DNA from: Myotis daubentonii
Lineage: Eukaryota; Chordata; Mammalia; Chiroptera; Vespertilionidae
NCBI RefSeq assembly: GCF_963259705.1
Contig: NC_081844.1
Span: 13,129,715 to 13,193,714 of the forward strand
Reading direction: 5' to 3'
DNA: 64,000 nt
Position numbers and translations under genes: made by a program. The notes below the pieces were generated by a model. That model did not search any database and was not told where the DNA came from. It saw only the letters and a list, made by a program, of their open reading frames with translations. Below, in pieces: positions 21,531 to 33,038 of this stretch; position 1 is the first letter of the stretch; every line of letters begins with the position of its first letter.

Positions 21531-22140
21531 TAGAGGCCTGGTGCATGGGGGGGGGCCGGCTGGTTTGCCCTGAAAGGTGTCCCGGATCAGGGTGGGGGTC
21601 CCGCTTGGGTGTCTGGCCAGCCTATATGAGGGGCTGATGGCTGTTTTCAGGCTGGCCACACCCCCTTCAGGGTGGGGGTCCCCACTGGGGTGCCTGGCCA
21701 GTCTGGATGAGGGGTTGAGGGCCGTTTTCAGGCTGGCCGGTGACTGAAGCTCCCAGCCTCTCCTTTCTTTCTTTTTCTTTTTTTTATTCTGGGGTTTCTT
21801 TAGCTTCTATAATTGAAACTTTGTTGCCATCACTGGAGCTGAGAGCCGGCTCCTGCTAGCTCCAGCTCTGAGGCCACGGCCTGCTGAAAGCAGGTATCTG
21901 GGGTTTGTTTAGCTTGTATAATTGAAACTTTGTTGCTCTCGGAGCTCAGGGCCAGGCCGCGGCAGGCGGGGAACCTTGGCTTCCTCCATCACTGGAGCAA
22001 GCAAACTTCCTGCTCGTTTCAGCTGTGTGGATGCCCAGCCTCCATCTTGGTTGGGTTAATTTGCATATCTCGCTGATTAGCCCATGGGAGGCGTAGCGAA
22101 GGTATGGTCAATTACCATGTTTGTCTATTATTAGATAGGA
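21531..22140 (-). mobile_element. Helitron module 2 of composite A, abutting module 1
   Basis: Starts TAGAGGCCTGGTGCATG immediately after module 1, that is, a CTAGAGGCC end lacking its C. It ends at 22140 with GATAGGA, the complement of the Helitron 5' TCCTATC, then host T. The interior has about two 80-bp minisatellite units (21600-21745) and a duplicated segment with TATAATTGAAACTTTGTTGC near 21809 and 21916. The same order of parts recurs at 63491-64000. Confidence 0.8.
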
Positions 22141-22659
22141 TGCTCTGCACACAAAACACAGTTGGTGAAAATGTACCATACAAAAAGAAAAAAGAATGTC
22201 TGTGTCATTCCTATTTCTCATTTTTTCTATACCAAAAAAAAAAAAAAAAATGAGTTTGACCTGTGATGGGGAGTGTTTATAGCCATGAATGTTTCTCCTG
22301 TGATCAGATATAAACTACCCTGATCAGGAATGCTTGATCACAAATCTATTTTTATTCACTTCAAAGCTATCTAAATAGGTCATCATCTTAGTAGCAGTAC
22401 AACTGATAGCTTTCCATCAGGATCACAGCCATACAGCCTACAGTGGTCTGCAGGGCTTGCCAGCATGCCCCGCAGTGGGGACACAGGAAGGGAGAGCATG
22501 TCACACGCCTGGCCAAAGCCTCTGAACATAACCATGGGGCTCATGGTTTCCCCCAAACACCCTGTGCCTCTGTGGATCAGGTGAGCCCAAGTGTGGGACT
22601 ACCAGTGAGAAGGTTTTAGGCAGTGCTTGACAAACACAGATTCTTGAAGAGAGTAGCCA
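22141..22659. other. Unique DNA
   Basis: An A-run lies near 22233-22249. No gene or repeat is recognised. Confidence 0.4.
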
Positions 22660-22812
22660 AAGAACATTTACACATAGCCCATGGACAGAGACAACAGAGT
22701 GGTGAAGGCCAGGGGAGGGGCGGCAGGGCTGGATAGAGGTGGGCAAAGAGTGGGGGAAATGGGATTCATCTGTAACAGTGTCAACAATTGTTAAAAAAAA
22801 AAAACACAGATT
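22660..22812 (+). repeat. Bat L1 3'-end fragment
   Basis: CATAGCCCATGGACAGAGAC followed by AGAGTGGTGAAGGCCAGGG, a G-rich tract, GTCAACAATTG and an A-run. This is the same 3' UTR type as 49846-50085. It is 5'-truncated, as most L1 copies are. Confidence 0.75.
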
Positions 22813-23117
22813 CACAAGGTAGGAAAATCTTCATCTCAGTTGCCTTTTAATGATTCTAATTAAACCAAAAGGAAAGTTTTACAAACTTTTTAGCCCTCAT
22901 TAATCACCCTTTTTTTCTTTTTTTAACAAAAAGAGAGTAGGACTCAACTTCAGAGCCCTCAGCAGGCAAGAGAATCCAGCTGGAATTTAATAACATCATT
23001 CTCTTTCATTGTTTTATAGTTACCTTCTTTATTGGGCAGTGGTATTGTTTATCAACTTATGGCAGTGCTATGAAGTTTTAAGTAAATGTATTTAAGTTAA
23101 AAAAAAATTTTATTTGA
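22813..23117. other. Unique DNA
   Basis: No recognised feature apart from short T-runs. Confidence 0.35.
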
Positions 23118-23300
23118 GTCCGGCCAGTGTGGCTCAGAGGTTGAGCATCGTCCCATGCGCCAAGGGGTCAGTGTCAGGGCTCGATCCCCAGTAGTGGGTG
23201 TGTACAAGGCAGCCGATGGATGATGTGATTCTCTCATTGATATTTCTATCTCTCCCTTCTTCCTCTCCCTTCCTCTCTCTCTAAAAAGCACTAAAAACAT
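23118..23300 (+). repeat. Ves SINE
   Basis: CCGGCCAGTGTGGCTCAGAG head, GGCTCGATCCCCAGT B-box region, then TCTCTCATTGATATTTC and a pyrimidine-rich tail ending CTCTCTAAAAAG. Confidence 0.9.
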
Positions 23301-23744
23301 TGAGAAAATGTTTTTAATTAGCTGATCTAAAGATGAATATTGCTCACAGTCTGTGTACAGCTATTGCAAAAATCATAAAAGTGGCAAATAGCTCACAGCC
23401 TGTGAACACACACAGAAGTTAACACAGGGACTCCAGGAGCTGGAGAGAGCGGGACGAGTCAGGAAAGCTTGGAGGTTAGTGAAGGAAACAAATGCTGTAG
23501 CGCTCCATGACCTCGATTTGGGCTCCCGGGCCTGAGCTCCGAGTCAGGCAGTTACAGGAGGGACAACCACAGGACACAGGAGAGGTGAGCATTCCCCACG
23601 GCCCTCCCTCTGGGAGACAGCAGCCTAGGTGCCGGAGGAGATAGCAAGGAAGTGGGAGGAGGGTGGGACGCCTGGACAAGTATAAAAGCCCAATTCAGCC
23701 CAGCACTGCGAGAGGGTAATAAATACATCAAGGAAAGCCCTCAG
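23301..23744. other. Unique DNA
   Basis: No supported gene or repeat. Confidence 0.4.
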
Positions 23745-23885
23745 AGCGTGGAGAGGCCATTGAATTGGGAGCCAAGAGACCTGGTTTGAGTTCCAACTAC
23801 TCTGTCTCTGACTGTGTGGCCCAAGACAAGCTCTCTTTCCGGGCCTCAACATCCTCGCCTGTGAAACATCCCTCCCGGTCACTCC
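23745..23885 (+). repeat. MIR SINE
   Basis: GGGAGCCAAGAGACCTGGTT, CTCTGTCTCTGACTGTGTGG and CATCCTCGCCTGTGAAA follow the MIR core. Confidence 0.8.
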
Positions 23886-24013
23886 TTTCTTTGGTCCTGC
23901 ATCCTTTACTATGTATATCACCAACATTTCCAGTTTGGTAACCGGGCACAATTTAAAAGAGACAATATATTTGCTTCAAGAATACCAGCTCTTCCCTAAC
24001 CAACCTCCCCCTG

Positions 24014-24022
24014 ACGCGCGAG

Positions 24023-24055
<33 letters not shown>
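24014..24055 (+). repeat. (CG/CA)n alternating purine-pyrimidine microsatellite
   Basis: ACGCGCGAGCGCGCGCAC is followed by a run of CA dinucleotides, a classic Z-DNA-prone composition. Confidence 0.9.
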
Positions 24056-24060
<5 letters not shown>

Positions 24061-24239
24061 GTTAGAGTTATAATCATTTGACTGTTAATATAATCACTGG
24101 CAAATGTTGGTCATAAATACTCAGTGCTAACGGGGTCAGATTCCCCAGGGACGTTGAGGAATGTGCCTGGTGGGTGGTGGAAGGAGCCACTTTTCCAGGG
24201 AAGCAGAGGGGAGTTAACCAGCCATCGATACCTCCAGGG

Positions 24240-24418
24240 CCTTTCAGACACCAGGTTCTTCCCCTGGCTCCGGTTGGGGTGAGAGCAAGAGGCAATCAAT
24301 TGATGTGTCTCTCTCACATCGATCAATCTCTCTCTTCTCTTTCTCTCTCTTCTCTTCCCCCTTCCTTTCCACTCTCTCTTAAAATAAATGGAAAAAAAAT
24401 ATCCTCAGATGAAGATTA
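24240..24418 (+). repeat. Ves SINE, 5'-truncated
   Basis: The middle and tail are present (GAGGCAATCAATTGATGTGT, TCTCACATCGATCAATC, TCTC-rich tail, ATATCCTCAGATGAAGATTA). The tRNA-like head is missing or strongly diverged. Confidence 0.75.
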
Positions 24419-25589
24419 ACAACAACAATAAAAACACACAACACATACACACAAAACTAATGGTGCCACTGCCTTGCCTAAAGCATTTCAACAGCTCCAC
24501 CTCTAAATAAAGTTCACATTCCTCACCAAAAGGAAGGGTGACTGCATGAAGGAGGTGTGGTTTGACTTGAACCTTTAGGGTGGGTAGGATTTCAAAAAGA
24601 GAGATTATAGTATGGTCAATAGTGTAGATGAAATAGTTTGAACTATATCCAACACATGAAGGGTGTTCAACTAGCTGTAAACTAATAAACAAATAGATTA
24701 ATAAAAATAATGAGTAAGTGAATGGCTTTCGTGATGAAAGGAATGATAACATGAATTAAAGGCATTTTTCTAAAAACATAACTTGTGCCCTTTATCAGCA
24801 CCCCAAGCACATGGTAATAAATGCGTGGACGGCAGTGGAAGAGTTATCGAGTTAACAAATAGCCCATATTTCCCATGTCCCAGGTCATTTCTGACATCCT
24901 CCATCCCTACTTCCACCTGGATGTTTTGTTATTATTTTTAAGATATCCAAGAATCTAGAAAAATGTCTTCCAGTGGCTGTGGACTTTAAAAATATATAAA
25001 ATGAGGTTTTTTCCATTGTCCTCACCTTCATACAAAAAGAAATGCAGTCGGTCTACCAAAACTATATTCAGAACAGAGTAGACTGACAGTTATTTCAATG
25101 CCGATCTCAAAACATTTTTCAGACGTGATGGGCTCTGAGATTTACTCTTCTCAAATGCAGTGGATTATCCTGGACTTTTTTATTTGGTTTGCAATTTTCC
25201 TGACTAGAAGTCCTGATTAATAGGGGACGCAGAGCCCTGTTTAGAAAAATTCAATACATTATCCTCTAGTCTACTATGCCCTCAGCAGCTCTGCAAACCC
25301 GCACTGTGCGTGCACATTCACTCTCTCCTCTGGGGGCTGAGGGGCCAGGAAAGGGAGAAGTGAAGAGAAAGAACCCAGCGTCTTGGCAGCTTCTCAACTG
25401 TAGCTGCAGCTCCCCAGCCCCTTCAGAAAAAGTCCTCTCAGAGCTGCTCTAACCGAGAAAATATGCATACTTTCCTGACAGACTGGATCGTGCGGAGATT
25501 TGAGAAAATTGTGCAATTCCCTTTATTTTCATTTCACCCCCAAATGCTGTGGGTGCGAGTGCCACTTCCACTCACACACAATAGCAGTC
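24419..25589. other. Unique AT-rich DNA
   Basis: No recognised repeat or gene over about 1.2 kb. Confidence 0.4.
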
Positions 25590-25760
25590 GTTTCACTTCC
25601 TCAGGCTGCCGAGTGGGAACGGGCAGCTGTGGTGGAGAAGAGGCACCGGTTCAGGCCGGGGCATCGGAATGGCACCGAGTCTGTTGGGGCGGCCCCTTCG
25701 GTCGGTGTCCGGTGGAGTCCGGGCTCTTCCAGCAGCAGCACCCGCTGACCCAGCTTCACT
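25590..25760. other. Locally CpG-rich block, function unknown
   Basis: Many CpGs cluster here in an otherwise CpG-poor region (for example GGGGCGGCCCCTTCGGTCGG near 25687-25706). It is too short for a classical CpG island. An overlapping 65-codon frame starting at 25669 is Arg/Ala-rich but matches no family I recognise. Confidence 0.35.
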
Positions 25761-27101
25761 GAGATTAGTTATTCGTGGACAACACAAGGAAACCTTCCAA
25801 CTTGGACGCTGGAGAATCAGAAGGAACCTAAATCCCAGCTCACGGTTGCCAAGAAACTCTATATGATGCAGGTGCAAATCATTTTCCCCCTCTTTTAAAT
25901 TCAGACTCATTAAAATATGTATTTTGCAAGGGGATTAAATTCAAACATCTGGGAGAGGGGAGGGAGTATCCACAACTCTCGAAATATTTTTTAACTGGGT
26001 TTCAGGTTGTTTCGTTTCTGTCAGGTTGGGGATAAGAGGCTGCTCACTGGTGGGATGACAGAAAGGGGCAAGGAGAGAGTTAGAAAATGACTTCGAAGGG
26101 CCCGGGACTTCATCAGCAGCCGTAATTGTGGGAAAGTAACCTGAAGATGCCAAACAACAGGAAATTACCAGAAGAATCTGTCAGCACAATCAGCTGCTAT
26201 TTTCATTGTTCTTTGGCAAATTTATACACAGTCGGGAACACCTGGGCTGGCCCGAAGCCCAGGTTTGACTAATTGCCAGGGGAGAGGAGTCGTCATTTGT
26301 CTTCGAAGGGATTTCCTCCATTCGCTCCTCAAAACATGTGGTTTCACTTTTCCCCTCTCTCTGCAGGAAATGGCAGGACAGTGAGACGCAAAATAAATGA
26401 GTTCACTTCCAAGAGGTTGCCTCCTAAGAGGCCACTCCAAAAATAACTGTCTTGTGAGAGGTTGTTAATAATCAAGATTCTATATACTATCCTCAGAAAA
26501 CAACATTTCAAAGACACAATGATTTCCACCACCACCACCACCACCCGCCCTCCCCCCCCCCCCCCCCCCGCCAGCCCCTTTCCTTCCAAACACAGGGCAC
26601 ATTAAAAATAAAAGCCGTGGGAGACGGGGGAGAAGCAATCAAGCCCTCTATCCTGTGGAGGTAGCGAATGTCACTCCTCACGACTTTGCAAAGCCCCCCT
26701 CCTTGGAGTATAACCTGACCCCAGTCCTTTTCCCTGACAAGTGGAAGGTGAAACTGGATCAGCCAGAGATGTCCAAGCTGAGACTCCCTCGCTCTTCCTT
26801 GAGGCCCATCTTCTTCCCTCTGAAACCCAACGTTTCAACTTCTCAGTCAGAACCAAGTGATGTTCCTCAGAGGCATGAACTGAGCACCTCGTGTAGAGTT
26901 GGTGTTAGCTCAGTATCCTTGATTGTAGATCACTGTGCGGTTTGCAAGAATCACCTGCTTTGCGGCATGCTGCCCAGGAATGGGTGTAGATATTTATAAA
27001 TTTCTTAAACTTCAAGAGATCACCTTTTTACGAGAACCACCTGCCAGAGCGACAGCCTTCTCCCCTAACCTCTCTCCATATTTTTATAGGTTAACATAGC
27101 A

Positions 27102-27102
<1 letters not shown>
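25761..27102. other. Unique DNA with a short palindrome and C-run
   Basis: ACCTGGGCT (26240-26248) is the perfect inverse of AGCCCAGGT (26256-26264). (CCA)n at 26527-26546 leads into an 18-C run at 26552-26569. The rest is repeat-free. The 114-codon frame at 26655 has no recognisable domain. Confidence 0.45.
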
Positions 27103-27139
<37 letters not shown>

Positions 27140-27165
27140 GCACACACGCACGCACATGCACACAC
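27103..27165 (+). repeat. (CA)n microsatellite with CG interruptions
   Basis: CA dinucleotide run interrupted by CGCACG-type units. Confidence 0.95.
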
Positions 27166-29156
27166 CCCTTCTACTGCATACCCCTCTGATTATTGCAAGC
27201 TCTGGCCAAGATATCCTACTTGGGGAGCAGATTCATGTTTTATATTCCTTCCTGAAGCCCACAGAGCTTTCTAACCTAATTGCCTAGTATTTTAAATGTG
27301 CTGATTGGGAAATGTCACAGTGACGGCATGTTTCCTATTGAAACGTGCATCCGCCTTCGGTACATTTTCACCTGCGTTGTGTTCAGCCTGTGCAGTGATT
27401 TAGGGGTTCTGGCATCACGTCGCAAAGAATCAACTGCTTTTCCCCTTTCCCTTCTTTCTTGTTTAAAGCATTCGGAGCACGCGGCAGATCATTACGAGCC
27501 TAGGTGAAGCCAGCAACATTTGGGTTTGATTTGGTTTCGGTCGCAGACCCCTTTCTCAAAGTGGAGCTGCACTGTAATTCTAAACTGACCCACCTTCCCC
27601 CTCGCAAAGGTGAAAAAATGTTATGGAGAGTTTTACAGCCCACAGCCCATCATTTATGCCGAAACACTGGGAGAGTTCAGACGTGGCTTATTTTCGCTAA
27701 CTTCGAGATGTTTTGACATGTTTATTTGTTTAATTTGTTTATTTTGACTAGCTCTGATTATAATTGGCAGCAGCGTGTAGAATTAACATTAGACAGTGTC
27801 TTAGACTTGTCTGTTACAATAATGCAAAAGGAATGTGAAGAGAAACCTACCCACTACATGACAATAGCAAGTGGGCAGGAAAACTGCAAGAGATTTCTTT
27901 CCCAAAAAGAAATGCAACTGCGGTTTTAAATTTTATTTTAAAATATACATGACGATTGCACAAACTATACTTGCATGCTAACATTTATTTTCTCCCATAA
28001 GCCTGCCCCCTCTGCTAATAGACTTGTACAGTGGCTCCTAAAAGTGGAATTCTTAAAAGTCTAACCTTTGGAATTTGTTTTTTGAGACTTTTTATTGTTC
28101 TACCTATGGGTCTTTAAAATTAAAGGTGCAATAACTATTCGATAACAATGCAGCAATGTTGGAATAGCACATAGTAACAAATGCAGTTGTGTGGTTGAAA
28201 ATGTTCTTTCTGAATTCTTTGTCTAAAAATCCCTGAACAATGAGATTTGCACCTCACAGAGTATCTGACTTAGGGCATTTTTTCCTGTATTTTTGGCATA
28301 TTTGCCAAGACAATGGCCATAGCACATTAACCTTCTTCTTTTGCATGCAAAGGTGTACTCATGAGACCCGTTTCACAGTGTTGATCCACTCTCTACATAT
28401 AAAAAATATATAATGCATTTTGGGAGAGAAAAAATTCTGTGTTCCTGGTTCAGCCAGAACACAGAGGGAAGTCCTGTGTCCTTCACAAGCATTAGTCCTG
28501 CGCCGGCCTCATCCCTTGCCCTGGCCTATGTTCCCAGGCTCATCTAAGAGGGCATCTGGCCACAGCTCCTTAAAGGGGAAAATAAGAAACCAGTTCATCT
28601 ACATATTCTACTGCCAATTATGCACAGAGCACAAACATGCTTTGCTCACATTTATTATCCCATAAATATTTTCCCCATGCGCAGTATGGTATGCTGCTGT
28701 GTGTGATCCTGACTTGGAACACCATATGCGCTCTGAGACGGGGCCAAGTTCAGGTTGCCATGTCTATGCCAAGCAGCCCAGAGGTCTCTGCTATGGAACA
28801 CTTGCTCCAAGAAGCCTGGAGTCTCTAGGCAATTGGTCCCTCAGCTTCTATTACCCTTTAGCTTAAATCAGACTTCTTTGGGGGCAGGCAAACCCACCCT
28901 AAGAGCACAGGAGTGGCCGTGACACTGTGCTGGCCCGGAGGAATTCCCGGCTGGGCTGTATTTGAGGTACCAGCTCATGTTGTTAAAGGGAACTGGGAAG
29001 ATAGATTTCTCCCAGGAGGCACTGAAATGTTCTTTGTAGGACACTGAAAATATATACAAATACAGGAGTTGTGTTTCTACGTGGTACAGGTTACAAAATC
29101 AGGCTTTGGGGGCAGTTTAAAAAATACTATATGGATATAAACATCAAACTTACTAA
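27166..29156. other. Unique DNA, about 2 kb without recognised repeats
   Basis: I see no gene, RNA or transposon. The lack of interspersed repeats over nearly 2 kb is notable in this repeat-rich window. Confidence 0.4.
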
Positions 29157-29284
29157 AGCCCTGGCCAGGTAGCTCAGTTGGTTAGAGCATCATCCAGATA
29201 CACCAAGGTTGTGGGTTCAATCCCTGGTCAGGGCACATACAAGAATCAACCAACGAATGAATAAATAAGTGGAACAACAAATTG

Positions 29285-29326
<42 letters not shown>

Positions 29327-29355
29327 TTTTCTCTCTTTAAAATCAATAAATAATA
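29157..29355 (+). repeat. Ves SINE with (TC)n expansion
   Basis: GCCCTGGCCAGGTAGCTCAG, TTGGTTAGAGCATC, B-box GGTTCAATCCC, then a TC run and AAAATCAATAAATAA tail. Flanks AAACTTACTAAA and AAACTTGGTAAG may be a decayed target duplication. Confidence 0.93.
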
Positions 29356-29359
29356 TGTA

Positions 29360-29560
29360 TATAAATTAAAAACTTGGTAAGAGATAGATCTTAATTGTTC
29401 CCACCACAAAAAAGAAATAATTATGTGACATAATAGAGGTGATAGAGGTGCTACAATGGCAACCATATTGCAATATGTAAATATATCAAATCAACATGTT
29501 GTACCCCCTGAACTTACACAATGTTATATGTCAAATATATTTCAGTTTAAAGAATACAAC
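29360..29560 (+). repeat. L1M 3'-end fragment
   Basis: CAACATGTTGTACCCCCTGA and ACACAATGTTATATGTCAAA, then a TTTCAGTTTAA end, resemble L1MA/MB 3' termini from memory. Confidence 0.75.
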
Positions 29561-30524
29561 ATGGAGGAAGCAAGAGCAATGCGGCCTGCCTTTCCCAACT
29601 TGCATTTCCCAAAGGAAGAGCCCAGTGCTGAGGCAGAAGGACAGAAATCCCCAAGTGGCCATTGCGGTGCCCACGGCACAGCCCCCGCCCTACGTGCCCT
29701 TTCACTGTGGCGCAGCCTTGTAGCATGAAGCCGCCCAGCCAGCCCTTCGGAAGAACTGGATTCCGGGGAAAGAGAAGAGGAGTGGAGGTAAATGTCAGAA
29801 ACACAGAGGTTCCTCAGTGTGTGGGGTACACCTAGAGATCAAAACATAGGCATTCCCATTGTGTTACTGAACTCAACGGGCTCGCCACTTGAGGTGTTCT
29901 ATTCAAAAAACAGCCATGGCTGCTGTAAGGTGGTTTTATTTATGTGCAGCAAGTAAATGAGATGGGATTCACGCAGGAAGCTCTGCCTCCTGGAAGGGAG
30001 GCCCAGCCACTCCTTAGGGGCACTAGTTGGTCAATAACACGTCGATTGCAGTTGGCTGCACTGATTGGGGTGGGTTCCTCTGCAGCCCACCCTGCTCACA
30101 GACGGTCTGCATACTGCGCCACATTTCACATTTAGCAAGGTAGCATTTAGTAAGAACTGCCCAGACCTTGGGACCCTTGTCCTATCTAACAGTCTCTCGT
30201 GGTTGGTACCGCAGCAGGTCTGACAGTGAAGAGCCAGGAGAACTAACCATCAAGGAGAAATTCAGCCAGGACTCCAAACTTTGGACAAATAACATGCATT
30301 GAAAGAAGAAGGTTTTAGTATATAACATTCATTTCACTACTTGGTTCAAAAAAACTCAAATGCCTCGCTCCTGAGTACTGGGTTCATCGGAACTTCACGT
30401 GGCATTCTGCACTGTCTCTGCTAAAATCTTCAGAGAAGTATCCCGGATGTAAAGATTAGTAAGGAATTCAAACTAACATCCACAACCAGAGGCTGTGGAT
30501 TTAGAGCCTTTTCCTTTTTAGTCA
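29561..30524. other. Unique DNA
   Basis: No supported gene. Short frames at 29547-29728 carry no recognisable domain. Confidence 0.4.
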
Positions 30525-30760
30525 AGGAAGGAAGGAAGGAGGGAGGGAAGGAAGGAAGGAAGGAAGGAAGGAAGGAAGGAAGGAAGGAAGGAAGGAAGGA
30601 AGGAAGGAAGGAGGGAGGGAGGGAGGGAGGGAGGGAGGGAGGGAGGGAGGGAGGGAGGGAAGGAAGGAAGGAAGGAAGGAAGGAAGGAAGGAAGGAAGGA
30701 AGGAAGGAAGGAAGGAAGGAAAGAAGGAAGGAAGGAAGGAGTGGAGAGGAGAGAGAGAGA

Positions 30761-30816
<56 letters not shown>
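30525..30816 (+). repeat. (GGAA)n-(GGGA)n-(GGAA)n-(GA)n purine microsatellite
   Basis: Nearly 290 bp of pure purine on the plus strand, in block order GGAA, GGGA (about 30611-30660), GGAA, then GA (about 30750-30812). The long Leu/Pro/Ser frames on the minus strand are artefacts. Confidence 0.98.
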
Positions 30817-30986
30817 GACGCTGCACAGATTTGTAACAAGGTACAACAAAAGGAGGTCACCTTCCACTTTTTAAAACATTGACCGTCACCACACTTGTAC
30901 CCAGTGTTAATGGAAGGGTGACAGGAGGCTCTGAAGTTCTGTCTCCAGTTTGCACCCTGCCCTCATTTTACTGGGTCACCTTAGAC

Positions 30987-31461
30987 CAGTGGTTCCCAAC
31001 GTGGGCACACGCCCCACAGGGGGCCAATTTGATTTTTAAGGGCAGCAATTCAAGAGTGAGTTATTAACAGCGACTTTTTTGCATTTTTTATGGTTCTAGG
31101 GGCCTCATATACAGTATATAAATATATATCGTGACATATTTATGCATTTCAGTTCTCTATTGTATGATTGAAACTTTATTTGCTATTTTTTCATATCACT
31201 TCATATTATTATTTTTTTTAACAGCTTCTTAGTGATTTCTTCCTCGGTACTTCAACTGTCTTTTCATTCTTTTATCTTTCTCTTTTATGGATGCCATGTT
31301 CTTTGGAAGCTTGTTTAGACCAAGTTAATGGCCTTTTAGGCTTCCTGCATGTGAATAGGAGTTCACTTTTTGGATAATAAGAATTATATGTCACAAGGGG
31401 GGCATCGGGATTTTAGAGATGCTTAGGTGGGGCATGGCCAAAAAAAGATTAGGAACCACAG
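30987..31461 (+). mobile_element. hAT-type nonautonomous transposon, 475 bp
   Basis: Left end CAGTGGTTCCCAAC and right end TTAGGAACCACAG form an imperfect inverted repeat typical of hAT. The left flank is CCTTAGAC. The right flank, after discounting the next element, is CCTAGACC: the same octamer with one base lost. The interior is AT-rich and noncoding. Confidence 0.75.
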
Positions 31462-31468
31462 CCTATAC

Positions 31469-31703
31469 CACTGATGGCGAACCTTTTGAGCTCGGCGTGT
31501 CAGCATTTTGAAAAACCCTAACTTAACTCTGGTGCCGTGTCACATATAGAAAATTTTTGATATTTGCAACCATAGTAAAACAAAGACTTATATTTTTGAT
31601 ATTTATTTTATATATTTAAATGCCATTTAACAAAGAAAAATCAACCAAAAAAATGAGTTCGCGTGTCACCTCTGACACGCGTGTCATAGGTTCACCATCA
31701 CTG
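31469..31703 (+). mobile_element. hAT-type nonautonomous transposon, 235 bp, beside the previous one
   Basis: Ends CACTGATGGCGAACC and GGTTCACCATCACTG, with subterminal GCGTGTCA and TGACACGC. The 8-bp flanks GCCTATAC (31461-31468) and GCCTAGAC (31704-31711) agree at 7 of 8 bases. It is inserted at the outer edge of the element at 30987-31461. Confidence 0.85.
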
Positions 31704-31711
31704 GCCTAGAC

Positions 31712-32839
31712 CAAGCACCTGCCTTATCTGTTCTTTACTTTCTCTAGTAGTTCAGTTGTTCAAATTACTTTGGGCTTCTTGGAAGAAAAATGTGTTACAG
31801 ACAAAGTGTTATTATTATTATTACCTCTCTCCAAGGGGAGAGCTTAAATTTGTTAATATGAAATGGGTTGACTTTCTCTTTGGTTAAACTAAGTAATGAA
31901 GCACAGGCCATAAGTGTTTTTAAGCTCCTCACATAGGGAAGTTATCTAAATACAAAGCAATATTATTGAAATGAAACTTCTTTAGGGTGTTTGCCAAGGG
32001 ACCCAGTGTTAAGAATATCTTACAAGAGAAGATTAAATGAGAGGCAGTCTAATGAAGTCTTGCTGCGAGGGGGCTCCATCAGGGCCGGGCTCACTCCCGG
32101 GACAGCTGGGAGATTTAGAATGAGGAGAGCAACCAAAGAGTGGCTGACTTGAAGAAGAGCTTTAACACCATTTACCACCTGCCAATGTAGCTCTATGGCT
32201 TCAGAGAGTTCCTGAACTCATTACATTGAAAATTACCAAGGCATATTCAAAGAATCCTTCAGGATAGTAATACCTTATATGTGTTCACCTATAAAAAAAT
32301 AAAAAAATAAAAGACTCCCTCCTCTAATCGTCAGGTAAAAACCTCTGGCTTTTAGAATCAGATCCCTTTGCTAAAGCAGAGTTCTTTCAGTTTACTGTCT
32401 AATCCTCTCGTGATACACAAAAGCTGTGTCTGAGATAAATGAAACAACGGTCGGAGCAGGAGGAAAGCCAGGTCCTGACCAGGACTGTGGATGTCAGGGG
32501 CTTACTCCAGAGCTTAGGAGATGGAATCAGTCCATAGCTTTTGCATTGCCGACCACAGTTGTTCGTAAGGAAAATAATACAATAATAAGTAAAAATACAG
32601 GAATATACTGTGTTTCGAGTACACACACCTGTAAACCTACTTTTGCCCAGTCTGTATAAGGTTTATATGGTTGTACAAATACAAAGCAGCGTTATTTGAT
32701 TCAGTATGAGATTATATGCAATTCAACAGCTGTCTGCTGAGAAGTCAGTCTTGAGCAATCTGGGCCTCCCCACCTAAGAGCCTCCTGGATATTTACACTC
32801 TAGCATTTCGACAGCCTTATTCAGACTCTCCTTTCTCCT
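31712..32839. other. Unique DNA
   Basis: No gene or repeat recognised over about 1.1 kb. Confidence 0.4.
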
Positions 32840-33038
32840 TTACTTTTTAAAAAATATATATTTGTATTGATTTTTAGAGGGGAAGAGAGAGAGAGAGAGA
32901 TCAGTGTGAGAGAAAAACATCATCAGCTGCCTCCCACAGGCACCCTGAACAGGGATTGAACCTGCAACCAGGAATGGAACCGGTGACTTTCAGTGCACGG
33001 GATGGTGCTCAACCAAGTGCCCCATACCAGACAGGGCT
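32840..33038 (-). repeat. Ves SINE
   Basis: Minus strand GCCCTGTCTGGTATGGGGCA head and a GGTTCCATTCCTGG-like B-box, with a (CT)n tail and A-rich end. Confidence 0.85.

Noticed and set aside
25669..25866. 65-codon frame with an Arg/Ala-rich start resembling a mitochondrial targeting sequence
   Set aside because: No family recognised, no poly(A) or target duplication to support a retrocopy, and other frames across the same GC-rich bases are also open.
26655..26999. 114-codon open frame
   Set aside because: No recognisable domain. Codon pattern and context give no support.
30430..30867. 145-codon Ser/Leu/Pro-rich frame on the minus strand
   Set aside because: Translation of a GGAA/GA microsatellite. 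No complexity.
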